A DNA stretch of 64,000 nt, taken from assembly GCF_003473485.1 (NCBI RefSeq), contig NC_053043.1, positions 38,850,576 through 38,914,575 on the forward strand. Direction: 5' to 3'. A model generated the notes under the pieces. The model searched no databases. It was not told the DNA's origin and saw nothing but the letters and a program-made list of their open reading frames with translations. Source of the DNA: Medicago truncatula (taxonomy: Eukaryota > Streptophyta > Magnoliopsida > Fabales > Fabaceae). This document shows, piece by piece, positions 52,739-64,000 of the stretch; position 1 is the stretch's first letter; every line of letters starts with the position of its first letter. Made by a program: the position numbers and the translations under genes.

Positions 52739-54382
52739 TCAACATTTAGTTGAAGCCACAGCTCTAGCCCAAAACTTGATATGTTTTTTCATGTCATCTG
52801 CAGACATCTTATTTCCCCAATTTGGAACAGGAGGAGTTGCACAACTTTGCACCAACCATGCCTCTGATAAGTAAGGTCCTCTTGCTGCTTTATCTTCCTC
52901 ACTTTCATCTCTATTTTTCTCTTGCAAGCCAGGAATTATGTTAGCTAAGCTTGGACTTAAAGCTTCTTTCTCAAATGAGAATCCTAAATCCTTGAACCCT
53001 TGAACTTCTTCATACTCAAGATCACTTAGGCTTCTTCTTATTGTTTTCTGATTTAGGACCTTTCTCCTCATCTCCAAAATACCCTCTTTGTTTAAGCTTT
53101 CAACTTCGATGTTTTTAGCTGGTCTACTTCTTGGAATGCTGCAACTCTGTCACAAAACATATACAATGAGTTTGCTTCATAAACATTCAAATCAATTTGA
53201 AATTTGAAGTGCGTATCTTTAAGAATATCGCTTATTGTTACGTAGGAGTCACAAGAAATGCAACAATAATACGTGAAAGGAAGTGACACTTTACAAATAA
53301 TAACCATCCACTTTCACGCGTATGATCAATCAAAATCCGATTGGTTAAATATATATTTTCCTGAATTCTTCTCTTTTTTGTAAAAATCATTCGTAAGAAA
53401 TAACATTGCTCTATTTTAAACATAGCATGATAGGACTAATGACTTTTCTTAAAATGTTGCAGCATTTTTGCAGCAAGGTATATGTGCTACTCTGCCCTTT
53501 TCTATTTCTAATGCTATGATTTTACTTATGCTAAAATTATTTGGCCTTTTAGTCATATTTGTATTAATTGGTGTTACTTCTTGGTGCGAGGCACATAATA
53601 TCAATCACAAGCTCTTTGATGTGACATAATGTATTTCATTTCCTGTAACTGCAATGTGACCGTGATTGGAACCATACCAGATTATTGGCCACATTAAATC
53701 GCAATTCTTCGCAATATCAAGAATCACAACACAGTCACAATTTAAAACCTACGCACATAAACGAGAAAAAAGTCTATACATTACTTAGATATTTATAAAA
53801 GCAAGGTGATTTTTATAGTACCTTAGAGGTTAACCTTGGAGGCAAGTTGTCATTATTGGGAGGTGCTGATGGTTGTTTTCGGGATCTTCCAGTTCTTGAA
53901 TCGGTTTCTTGAAACTTTTCCTCTCTCCCTATTGATGGAGGCAAAGATGGTGTTCTTAGCAATTTGCTTTTCCTTCTATTGCTATCACTTCTATGATCAA
54001 GTCCTTTCATCTTTCCACAATGATGTTTACTACCTGCCTTATGCATAGCAGAATCCGATGTTTGATGCACCAATTTCCTTCCTTTTTTATCATCTTTTTC
54101 TTCTTCTTTCACTCTAATAGGTGGCATAGATGGTGCTCTTTGCAGCTTCTTAGGATGAACAAAATCACTATTGGATGGTTTACTTGCTGATGAATCCTTC
54201 AAAAGTTCTGAGCTGATTAGTCTTGTTGAAGGGTAAGGATCAGAATGACACCTTAACATCTTTGGTTTTATATTTAACAAGTTATCAAAATACCAACACT
54301 CTTCAAGTAGATTCATTGCTTCCACTTTTTCATCTTTGCAAAAAGAAGATTCACAAGAGCTATTATTATCATTTGGATCCAT
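52739..54382 (-). CDS. DUF1685-domain protein, two exons
   Basis: Exon 1 is 53822-54382 and exon 2 is 52739-53146, giving 322 residues. I take the acceptor at GTGACAG (53147-53153), because a later CAG would run into an immediate stop. The N-terminus (MDPNDNNSSCESSFCKDEK) is followed by a Ser/Pro/Lys-rich, probably unstructured region with two RAPSMPPI/RTPSLPPS motifs. The DUF1685 core (RRSLSDLEYEEVQGFKDLGF, then LANIIPGLQ) is in exon 2, and the C-terminus ends ARAVASTKC. The family is plant-specific and of unknown function. An ATGT tetranucleotide run lies 5' of the start. Its 3' end has been copied to 27005-27186. Confidence 0.86.
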
Positions 54383-54413
54383 GTGTTTCAACTTTTCTAA
54401 CTTTTTCACCCTT

Positions 54414-54438
54414 ACATGTATGTATGTATGTATGTATT
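54414..54438. repeat. (ATGT)n microsatellite
   Basis: About five tetranucleotide units, 35-55 bases upstream of the DUF1685 ATG, probably in the leader. Confidence 0.75.
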
Positions 54439-54439
54439 C

Positions 54440-57182
54440 TGAATTTATATGGGATCTTTTTGCATCTTGTGACACTCAATTTTTGTTTAAATTAATTGAA
54501 TGTGGCAGAGTCATGTTAATATTTTGACTATATTAATGTATGATGATTGAAACTGTGTTTTTCTAGATAAGCCATGTGAGATATGTCACCATGTGCTTTA
54601 ACATGTCCTTATATTATTTCTTTAGACATAATCAACTTAAATAAATGTCCAAAAAATAAGTGTTGTATGATAGAGAAACGTATGTCTCTATAGCATTTAA
54701 TTTTGTCAAATAGCACCTATATTGCAATTATAGGTTAATGGGATTTGAACAAGTCATTATTGTTATGCAATACATTCATTATTTAATACAAAATAATCAT
54801 TTTAGGAGATGATACAAAATATTGTTAAATAGAAGTTATGAAGGTTACATCGAATCCTTTAAAAAAAAAAAAATTACGACGGTTATATTACACGTAGCGT
54901 AGAGGAATTTGAACAAACTATTATTTTCTGCGATCCATAATCGACAAAACAGATGAAATAATAATACAAAACAAAATATGGATGAGTACAAAGAAGCCAA
55001 GTGGGGCTATGTAGCATTGAATCTCCACAACTAGAAAATAATTGGTAGGGACTGCTTTCAATAGAACTGGCTCTGTCATGCCAGCACATCCCATGTGATG
55101 TAGTTTTTGTTTATGGAGCCACTCCACACCACAGAACAAGTTAAATTAATTATTGTGTTTGGTAGATTACAACAAATAATTTATTTTATTTAAGGATAAT
55201 ATTTTTTTAAACATTATTAGGCTAATAATTAAATTAATAATTGTTTTAATTAAGAATTTTAATACTTCATCCATTCCTTTGTAACTGTAGTTTCTATATT
55301 AACTAATGTTTTGTCAAAAATTATCCTAACTATTTATTGCTGAGAGAAAAATGAGAAATAAAACAATAAATATTCAAGGATATTATTAAAAAAAATACTG
55401 TAAACAATTCTACAAACAGTGTCCCTCAAAAAAAAACTATAAACAGTGATAATTTTTTTTTATAAATATGTAAATAATCTAAAACATCAATTAAAAAGGA
55501 ATGGAATAGTAGTATACATAAATATATTTTTATAAAATAAGTTTTTTTTTTTGAACGGATAAAATAAGGTTGTTTAAATATAACCATGTTATAATGTTGT
55601 TTTTTCATATATTATTTTCCAATCTCTTATTCTCTTAGAGGCTATGTGACAGCTAAAGGTATGTAATTGAGAAAGACCTTTATTCCTTCCTTTACGGTGC
55701 ATTCTTTTAGCAGATTGTATACAGTGACTTTTGCATTTTTTTAATTGTCACAAGTCACGACGACAAAGTTCTTAGCTGTCCAAATATTATGAGTGTTTAA
55801 CAAGAATAATTTAACTTCAAATACCATAAATACATGTAGTAGTTTTTGTTGTAATCATTGTTAGAATGAGTTAGCATCATCATTGTTTATTGTTTATGCA
55901 ATAGATGAATGGGAATCTAATCAAGTCATTTACACCATAAGTTTGGTTTTGGCAACGAATAGGAGTGAGTTGTATGGTATTTTTATATGTTGTGTCTTCT
56001 TTTCTTTTCTTTTTTTCCTTTGATGAGTGATTTTTCTGGTGTCATTTTCCCTCTTGGCTTTTGTTTCCTGTGGCTTGTCTTGGTAAGCTCTCACCATTCA
56101 TAAAAAAATGAATGGTAATCATTATTTTGACTTATCTAATAACAATCCTAAAATCTTCACAATTTTTATCTAAACTTTTAGATATTGTCTCGGTGTATTG
56201 TACAACTATCAAGTGTCTTATTGAGATTGATTTTCAAGATTTTAAGAGAATTAAGATAAATTTCATTTATTTATTATGGAGAAAAAAGTTAGGGGAGGCG
56301 TCCTCTCATCTAAGGTGAGGAAGAATCATCAACCTCATTGATAATTTACAAAGAAATTTGTAGTTGAACCTAAGTCAGAACAAATATAAACAGAAGATTT
56401 AACCATATGTGTCAACTATAATTGATGATGAATTTCATTTTAGTTATTAGAACAAAATTACATTTTCAATTAAGTATTTTAACATATGTTTTAGGGAAAC
56501 ATAAATGTTACATTGTTGAAGGTCTACATTGGCATGATAAACTGACCTAATAAGGAAACTAAAGCTCCAAATTTTTCGTGGTTAGCTCATCTAACTATGA
56601 TGACTGTGATATGCTTGAATTGGATTTCAATTTAAGAAAAATATGAAAGCCTCCTTATTCAACCAATAAATATTATTTTGAAGTGTAAATTTCAACTTAA
56701 CCAATTGTAAGGAAAAAAAAAATCAACTTAACCGAAAATACTGTTTGATATAATATTTGGTCAAGTCTTATAAAAGACATTTGTTTTAATTTAAGTACAA
56801 ACAATACAAAGAGTGGAACAAAAGTTGGAATTATTTTAATATTTTAAATTTTCATATTGTTGTCATGTCAAAACAATAGGCTTTAAACATGTTTTTAATC
56901 CTTATATACTTCCAAATAATATTTAAGCCTAAAATATAAAACTAAAAATTATTATTAAATATTTGGCTACCTTGAGCAGTAATAATCAAATTGGAAAAGC
57001 TATTTGAGATGGGAGGATTGAAGACATCTATTTTTTGCTGATGAAATGAAAGCACTCAAAGAAGCTCCATGGGAATTTTCTGAGGTCAAAACTCAAAAAC
57101 TATAACTTAATCTAATAGTAAAAAATTACTTACAACTGCTGCTAAGCATTCAAAGCTATAAAAAAAAAAAAAACAATATAGT
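54440..57182. other. Intergenic, no gene seen
   Basis: AT-rich with poly-A/T tracts (54860, 55460, 57163). A stretch at about 55265-55440 (CATCCATTCCTTTGTAACTG) may be half of an old MITE, but no partner end was found. Confidence 0.4.
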
Positions 57183-60100
57183 TTAATCTAAAGAGCCCTT
57201 AGTCTTAACTATTAACTCTATCAGAGAACAAAGACACAATTTCTCAAATTTACAGTGAAGAGGGGCATCCTTTGCAGGGTCCATAGGAACTAGCACACCA
57301 TCTCTGAATACAAATTTCAAATCAAGCTTCACTGCTTCATTCACGACCGCGTCTTTGCTTACACTTGTATCTTGACTAGCCGAGTGAGAAATGCATTCTG
57401 CCGACACAACATCCTTGCCTCGGTTTTCAGTGTTACATGTTATTGAATTGAAACATTTAAAAGATGTTTTGTTACTAGATAAATCGGTGAAATCTTCTGC
57501 CATGTAACATTTTCTGACTGCTGAAATAAGATCCACAGATAATAAAGAAACAGCATCATGGACATCTTCTATTGTCCAATGGCTTCTATTTGATCCCCAC
57601 TCGCGAACAAGTACTTTCTGGGTCAAATTATAGAGACTGTGGAGGCAATGAGGGCAACATTGATACAAGCAAACAAACCCGGATTCAGCTGGACCCTTGT
57701 CCTTGCTTGAAGAGGCGTTGATATCTATAGTATTCTCATGTTTATCAGATTCAACATCACCTGACTTACCAATCTCAACACTCTCTTGTTCAAAGGTTGT
57801 GTGAAATCCATTTTCAGAAACGACCGCGGAGCGAGTGCATGTGGATTTATTCAAGTCTTTCGGCATTCCAAGTTCTTCATCTGCAGCTTCGTAATTTTCA
57901 GCAGTTACTGATTCAGATAATACTCCATTCTCCTGATTCAAGGATGGATGTGGAGGTTGGTTTGCAAGACAAGAGTCGTTAATATGCGTATCCGGACAAG
58001 GATGGTTAGGCTGAGATCCTTCAGAACATTCTTTTTGGCCATCACGATCGGTATTACCTAAATTATCATTTATGTCATTCAAGGAAAGACACTCTGTTGT
58101 TGCGGTAGGAACTCCCTTTGGACTTCTCTCCAGTGTCTCCAAATCATCACCATCAGCAGGAACAATCAAAGGGCAATCCTCACCTTCGGGTTGGTGACAG
58201 TCTTCACATGGGAGATGACTGTTTAAAGACCCGCCAGCTGCTGGTATAACCTTTGTTGCAAGCTCCGGAGAATCCTGATCAAGACTGAAATGGAAGGAAT
58301 AACTGTTAGAGACCTAACCCGTACAAAAAGCTTAAAAACAATCTGTACATAAAGTCCTTTTTGAATAAACAGCTTATGAATAAGCTATTTTTATAACAAA
58401 AGATAAAATAAAAGTCATAATATTTTATTTGAGCTATAAACTGTTTTCATAAGCTATCCTAAAGAGCTTATAGAAATAAACTGAAAACAGCTTATGGACA
58501 TGTCATAAGTTGTTTCTATAAACTCTTCCAAACAGTCTTGCAAATGCTTACGTTGGTAGATAAGCTCAAATAAGTCAATCTAAACAGATCCTAAAGGTAA
58601 AATAGAAATACCTAAGCAATGCATAAGCCCAGTTGTTGACCATATCTTCCAAATAAGCCACTTGTGATAAAATACGGAGATATTGATATCTGTTTCTCCC
58701 GGCTTGAATTTTCATATTTATCATCTCAGTTAAGATCTCGAGAACTTTCCTTACCTCAAAGGAAACTTCCCTAACTGATTTATAAACACCCTTGTATGCT
58801 GATAAACCAACAGCAACCAAGCCTCTAACTAAACCAGCACTTTCTTTGCTTTTAGTGCCACCAGAGCCACCGGTGCTTTTAGTCCCACCAGAGCTACCGC
58901 CAATTACCACCTTGTCTTGTGAATTGTTAGGACGAATTATACAGGAATTGAAAGGCCATCCCCTCCAAGGCCCACTCGCGTCAGCACAAGGACCTTCTTT
59001 GAGCTTTGAAGTAACCCAACAAAGTTCAGCAAAATGAGGGTATAGAAGAATTTGATAGCCAAATGTGGATATTGCCATTAAAAGATTCGACTTTCCCTTC
59101 ACTGACCTACTGTTAGGTTGTGGAACTTTTGTCAAGGACTCGGGAAATTGAACTTCACCCTTCTCGTTGGCTGGTTCGTTTTCTTTTCCCTGAGTTACTT
59201 TATCTTTACAAACTTCAATTGATTCATAGGCTTTGTCCCTCTTCTGGGCACCCATGTGAGCATGAGATCTCTGATGAATCAACTGAACTCGTTGCTCAAC
59301 TACAGTTCTTAGAAGCTCAATTGAAGATAGATAGATGGCCAAGTCATGATCAAAATTCCCATCTATCTGCAGAGAGAATTGAGGAACTGTTTGAACTAAA
59401 GGAGTTGACTGGGTGTCCTTAGTTTGATAACTCTTGAAGAATCCTGTTATCTTGTGAGGAAGTTCAGTATAGGGAACTTCTGCAGTAGCCTGATTCAAAT
59501 GAAAAATAAAACATCAGGATCTTGTTAGAATTAATATTAGTATTAGGAATTGTAGCAATTATTTTCAGATTCATGTGCATAGTTAACCATGTATCTAAGG
59601 AAAGTTATACGTACACTTAGCAGTTTTGTTAATCTCCACCTAAATGTAAATTTTATGTTTATTTACTGCCAGCCAAAAGCTTATAAACAGAAGATCTGTG
59701 CACAAATAACTCAAGCATTCAGAAACTTCTATCATGAATTCTTAAGTGATCTGATACCCAGTACAAAAATATCATAAATGTTTAGTTGATATTAATAATT
59801 CGCCTACTAGGAAAAACAAAAGGATAATCGAGTTATCAATTTTACTGTATAGTCAATAGCGCACTATAACGCTGCAGCTGAGCAGTATGGCCCCGCGCCA
59901 CTGCAGTACATGCAAGTGAAACAGTTTTGTGTAGCAGCCGCTACAGCTAAAATAGCAGCGGGTAATCGATATAGCATTGCACCTCATTATGAGATAAAAA
60001 ATTCCAAACAAAATATGGTTAAATATGAAACTTTAGGGCATTTTGATTGGGCTATACACTAAAAAAATCAATAACAGTGTTTGGGCTTCTTTCTCAATTT

Positions 60101-63086
60101 TTCTTACGCGTGCTGTCATATTTTACTCTCTCGCTGGTCATTAATAGCTTGTTGAATTTTTACGTGTATAGAAAAAATTATCTGTTAAAAAATAATAAAT
60201 TATATAAACTGTATAAAATTTTCAAAATTGCTATCATCTCATTATCTGCTGTCTCGCAATAGCGTTTTTAGGTTGGTTAGCTGCTGCACTCGTCCATCTG
60301 AGATTAATAACACTGCCATAAATATTAAAAGCAGCATCACACAATGTGAATAATGCCATTGGATTAATTTGTACTCTACATTAGAATTAATAAATAGCCG
60401 AGTCTGAAAATATAAAACATTTAAACTAAAAATGAAGGAGAAAAAAATCCAGGAATCAATTGTATGAATGTGTTTGCGTATTACAGACAAGATAAAGCGT
60501 TCATACCAGAATCATCACAGATGTGGATAAACCAATGGTCTCCACTTGCTCAATAAACGACATCCAGGCATAAGAAGCCTTTTTGTTGGCTTGGCATTTC
60601 GTAATCTCGGTCGAGTTTTTCCCAGTATTGATCCCATTTTCCTTCTCAACAATTTGGCTTGGTGTGAAAGAAGATTTGTCCGTCTCGGATGATAGATGAT
60701 TTATTGAGCAGGAATCAGTCTTTTCAGCAATCTTCAAATCTTCCTCCACAGCCCACAAATCAATTCTTGGCATAAATATTACACAAGATTTCATGCTAGC
60801 ACATTTCACTGCCACATAGAAACTAATGATTATCAGATCTGGATGTTACTACAGTTATGGTCTAGAAGTAACCTACATTTCACTGCATTTGAGATCAATA
60901 TTTTTGCATATAGCAACAAAGTTGATTTTACTCTCACACTTGGCTTCTTTTAAGGTCTAGACACTATTTAAGAAAAAATGCATTTTTTTTGCAAACCAAA
61001 GCCAAAAGTTGATAAACAACGCTATATAGGTAAAAACTAGGAAAAAGTAACATACTTAATATTTGTGTGATCCCTTGCACAACATCTCCATGCCCTTCTT
61101 GTGAAATAGTTGCCATATCAATCTTTTGTACTTCAATATTTCCAATAAAGCAGTAAAGAAGGCATGAAGCAAGATGTCTCTGGCCAGATCGAGGATTTCC
61201 GTAAATCAATATTCGAAAACCTGATTTGTTAGTCATTCCAAACGACGTGTCTGGTAATCGTCCGTTAAACAGGCTACCATGGTTCTTTACGGAAGAATTC
61301 TCGTCAGCATGATCCACAATATCACAGAAACCAGAAAAACCATGGTCTGCGGATAAAATGCCAGAACCACTAAGACACTTACTTACCTCATAAGCAACGT
61401 TTGTTTCTTGAAGGAAATCATCAAGGTGCAACCACCAATGATCAATAGGCATTTCCTTTTTGCCTAGAGCAGAAACCATTACATTCTTAATCAATGCCAC
61501 AGCACTAGATATTGGAAGTGGCAACCACAGACGTTCGTCAAGATAAAGAGATACAAGAATGGTGCACAACGGCCGCAATAAACAAGGAACAAGTTGGACA
61601 GGAAGAGGGGAGCATGATACATCATTTGCAGCATTTCCAGCTTCTCTTTGGGAGCACGGTGATGGGGAAGACAAAAAAGCGTCTACCCAATCCCTCTCCT
61701 CCACGGTAAAGGATGGAAGAGGAATATTCTTACAATCAGAAGAATGTCTTTTTTCAGCTACAGATAGCACCTCTTGCAAAGGGAAATTCCTCTTCAGCGC
61801 ATTCATGGCCGCTTGGGTACAGAGAGCTTGGAGATCGGCACCAGCAAAGCCAGAAGTTTTTTTTGCAATCCACCCAAGCAAGGATCCACCAATTGGTTTT
61901 GGCCACTTCTGTGTGTGAAGTGAGAGAATGGAAGCTCTGTCTTCAGTTGATGGCAATGGAAAGTAAATTTCCCGATCAAATCTTCCAGGTCGCCTAAGCG
62001 CCGGGTCAACAGCATCAGGACGGTTTGTTGCACCTATGACCACCACTGAACCCCTGGATTTCAAACCATCCATAAGAGCAAGCAATGTTGACACAACAGA
62101 ACTATGAGTCTGATCTTGCTGTCGAGTACGGGAGGGTGCCAGTCCATCGATCTCATCAAAGAATATTATGGAAGGTTGACATTTCTCAGCAACCTGAAAT
62201 AATAGTCTTAGTTGACGCTCAGCATCACCAACATATTTCCCCAAGCAATCTGCACCTTTACGGGCAAAATATGCAATCCGTCTATCTCCACGGGCACATG
62301 CACCTATCAATGACCGGACCACTAAGGTTTTCCCTGTTCCGGGATAGCCGTGCAAAAGAACACCTCTTGGAGGTGTAAGCCCTAAATTGTCGAAAAAATT
62401 AGGATATAGCAGCGGAATAATAACAACTTCTTTCATACAACGGATGACATCATTAAGCCCAGCAACAGATTCCCATCCCTGAAATGAATTGTCACTGGCG
62501 GAAGAGTCTGAACCACCAATATACACTGGAGCTATTCTCAATACATCACGATGAAGCCTCTTGTTCTCACGTTTCAAAAATTCTTCATCCTCGCCACAAT
62601 TTTCCAACCATTTCTCTTCTGCATCAATATCCTTTCTCGAAGCATCATTTGAACGCTTCTTCGTCTCCCACATCATTTTCCTAGCCCTCAACTTCTTTAA
62701 CCGTGCTAAGTATTTATCACCACAAGGTTGGAAAAGGTGTCGATGATCTGTACAAGCTATAAGAAATTTGCGGTGATCAAAGATGCAACCATTTGCTCTA
62801 GCACAAGCCTGCAAAACACAGATCGGGTGCTATATCTAGTTAAAATTGGTAAAAAACAAAAATGATTTCCTTGCTTGTAAAAGCAAAGTAAGGAAGTTCA
62901 TAATATTTGTAAATTCCATTTCGAAAGAAAGAATATGAAGCCAACCAAGTGATAAGTTTTAGGACAACGATCAACACGACAACCGATGGTTGCCCCTCTC
63001 CTCCCACAACGTGTGCACTTCAATGCTCTTCCTCGACAAAGTGCGGCCCTCACATTTTTTAAGCATCCCAAGCCAGCAAAATAAAC
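57183..63086 (-). CDS. AAA ATPase with extended PHD finger (At3g15120-like), 3' part of gene
   Basis: Five exons, in phase: 62946-63086, 61056-62808, 60507-60808, 58612-59489 and 57183-58284, giving 1391 residues to the stop; earlier exons lie beyond the window. First comes the end of an extended PHD finger (LKCTRCGRRGATIGCRVDRC, PKTYHL, ACARANGC). An AAA module follows: Walker A HGYPGTGKT (62349-62326), Walker B IIFFDEIDG, and sensor/Arg-finger GATNRPDAVDPALRRPGRFD. A second AAA-like module is degenerate: YGNPRSGQRH lacks the Walker A Lys, and VIFMPRIDLW replaces Walker B. The C-terminal half is Ser/Glu-rich and has no clear bromodomain. The layout matches Arabidopsis At3g15120, an ATAD2-like chromatin ATPase that I recall as BRP1, partner of BRAT1 in anti-silencing; that name is from memory. 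One MITE lies in the last intron. Confidence 0.88.
58320..58600. mobile_element. Legume MITE remnant in the last intron of the ATPase gene
   Basis: Rich in AATAAACAGCTTATGAATAA, CTGAAAACAGCTTATGGACA and TTGTTTCTATAAACTCTTCC, then GATAAGCTCAAATAAGTCAA. This text recurs widely in legume introns and has an internal inverted structure (AGCTTAT/ATAAGCT). The termini are worn, so the superfamily (hAT or Mutator) is not decided. Confidence 0.6.
59490..60506. other. Intron of the ATPase gene
   Basis: A 1.0-kb intron. The GC-richer patch at about 59855-59960 (GCAGCCGCTACAGC) may be part of an old repeat. No exon is needed here: the flanking exons join as ILATAEVPYTELP, as the family reads. Confidence 0.6.
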
Positions 63087-64000
63087 CTGCAAGAGTTTGA
63101 CAAAATGAATATCTACTTTGACATAAAAGTTGACTAAGCTTCAAATAGGCAGATTATTAGCACATGCCAGTTCTAAGCAACAAAATGATAGAAACTGGTA
63201 CCAAACATAGGAATTTAATATTAATAGTAATAATCTGATCTTAATTGCAACAATATCTGGAAAGCTGTCTTAGAACAGAGGATGAGTTCTTTTACGATAC
63301 AACAAATTAGGAAATAACACATATATTGCATGACAATTCCTATCCAAGAGTCTTTGTCTCTCTCCGGTGCCAACTTAGGTGGGCTAGTTTAGCTTCTTAA
63401 AAAAAAAGAGTCTTTGTCTCTCCAAATTAATAGTCTGCTGATTTTTCCTTCGGTTTTCCTATTAATCAAAATCTGCCCAATAACATAACTGTCTTCCTAA
63501 AACATAACAACTGTTGGTTGTTGCCAAATAACATGATAACTGCAGCCTAATAATATAATAATGATACTAATAAGAGGTCTAACCAAAAACTATTAAGCCA
63601 ACATAGTTCTAATAACAAATGAGAAGAATATTTTGCTTCATAAGTTGACAATGTGCGTTGATCTCTATGGACAATATTAATTAAGTAAAATCCATTTATC
63701 CTATTAAAATTTTAAGAGTATATGTTCATTTGAAAACCGGTACGGATGAAAATATTGAAATGCCAAAGGATTGAATAAAAGAAGTCTTTGAAAAGTTCTA
63801 AAATATGCCACAGCTTCAAAATTAAAAGAATCTCTGGGTTCACTTCATGTCTAGTGTTTTATCTACATCCTAGGACAAGTACCGTAAAGTAAAAAGTTGA
63901 CTTATTTTTATGCCATAACCAGGAAGATTGAGATGTATGTGATCAGCACAAATTCTACCTCTTTAACAAACAACAATTACCAGAGCAAGACTCTTACTAC
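63087..64000. other. Intron or upstream part of the ATPase gene
   Basis: The acceptor at 63087-63092 (CTTGCAG on the minus strand) implies a preceding exon ending in the first half of the extended PHD finger. I could not identify it with confidence before the window edge. Confidence 0.4.

Noticed and set aside
53993-54527. Plus-strand frames opposite DUF1685 exon 1
   Set aside because: Antisense shadows; the minus strand has the domain and the splice signals.
61512-62746. Plus-strand frames up to 119 residues opposite the AAA ATPase exon
   Set aside because: They are shadows of the strongly supported minus-strand coding exon.

Overview
The window is nuclear DNA of a flowering plant, most likely a legume close to Medicago. 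This rests on AT-rich intergenic DNA, GT-AG introns, a nuclear-coded organelle-targeted protein, an Au-type SINE, and a dense load of short MITEs of kinds I know from legumes. No prokaryotic gene, CRISPR array or organelle gene cluster was seen. The species is inferred; no search could be run.

Layout. 1.4-5.9 kb (+): a seven-exon NADPH:quinone oxidoreductase-like gene of the RTN4IP1 type. 7.1-8.9 kb: a foldback Mutator-like element with a 10-bp target duplication, then a PIF/Harbinger-type MITE. 13.8-15.9 kb (+): a single-exon gene for a very acidic 709-residue protein of unknown function. 16.7-18.4 kb: three Stowaway-like MITEs, one nested inside another. 21.4-24.8 kb (-): a four-exon gene for a plastid-type membrane protein (DUF3082-like) with a 26-nt microexon and an Au SINE in an intron. 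25.3-25.5 kb: a PIF/Harbinger-type transposase scrap.

From 26.7 to 52.1 kb lies the oddest part. It is a tandem array of class III peroxidase genes (PER48-like, minus strand) in four copies. Copies B and D read open over 408 codons, copy C is broken and mosaic, and copy A has lost exons 1-2 and its promoter. Fragments of about ten unrelated host genes lie between and inside the repeat units: F-box/LRR, RabA GTPase, zeaxanthin-epoxidase-like, eIF3c, auxin response factor, a coiled-coil protein, lipoxygenase, Pro-X carboxypeptidase, GAPDH, and a copy of the 3' end of the neighbouring DUF1685 gene. Two of these fragments (eIF3c and GAPDH) sit at the same junction of two different repeat units, each between direct copies of a junction sequence of up to 45 bp. 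A third unit keeps that junction empty.

52.7-54.4 kb (-): an intact two-exon DUF1685 gene. 57.2 kb to the right edge (-): the 3' five exons of a large chromatin-type AAA ATPase with an extended PHD finger, similar to Arabidopsis At3g15120. Its 5' end lies outside the window.

The intact genes do not form a pathway; they are ordinary single plant genes. The peroxidase cluster is the only local family expansion. I did not find a new defence or mobile system. The best candidate for something undescribed is the repeated acquisition of gene fragments at one junction of the peroxidase repeat unit.
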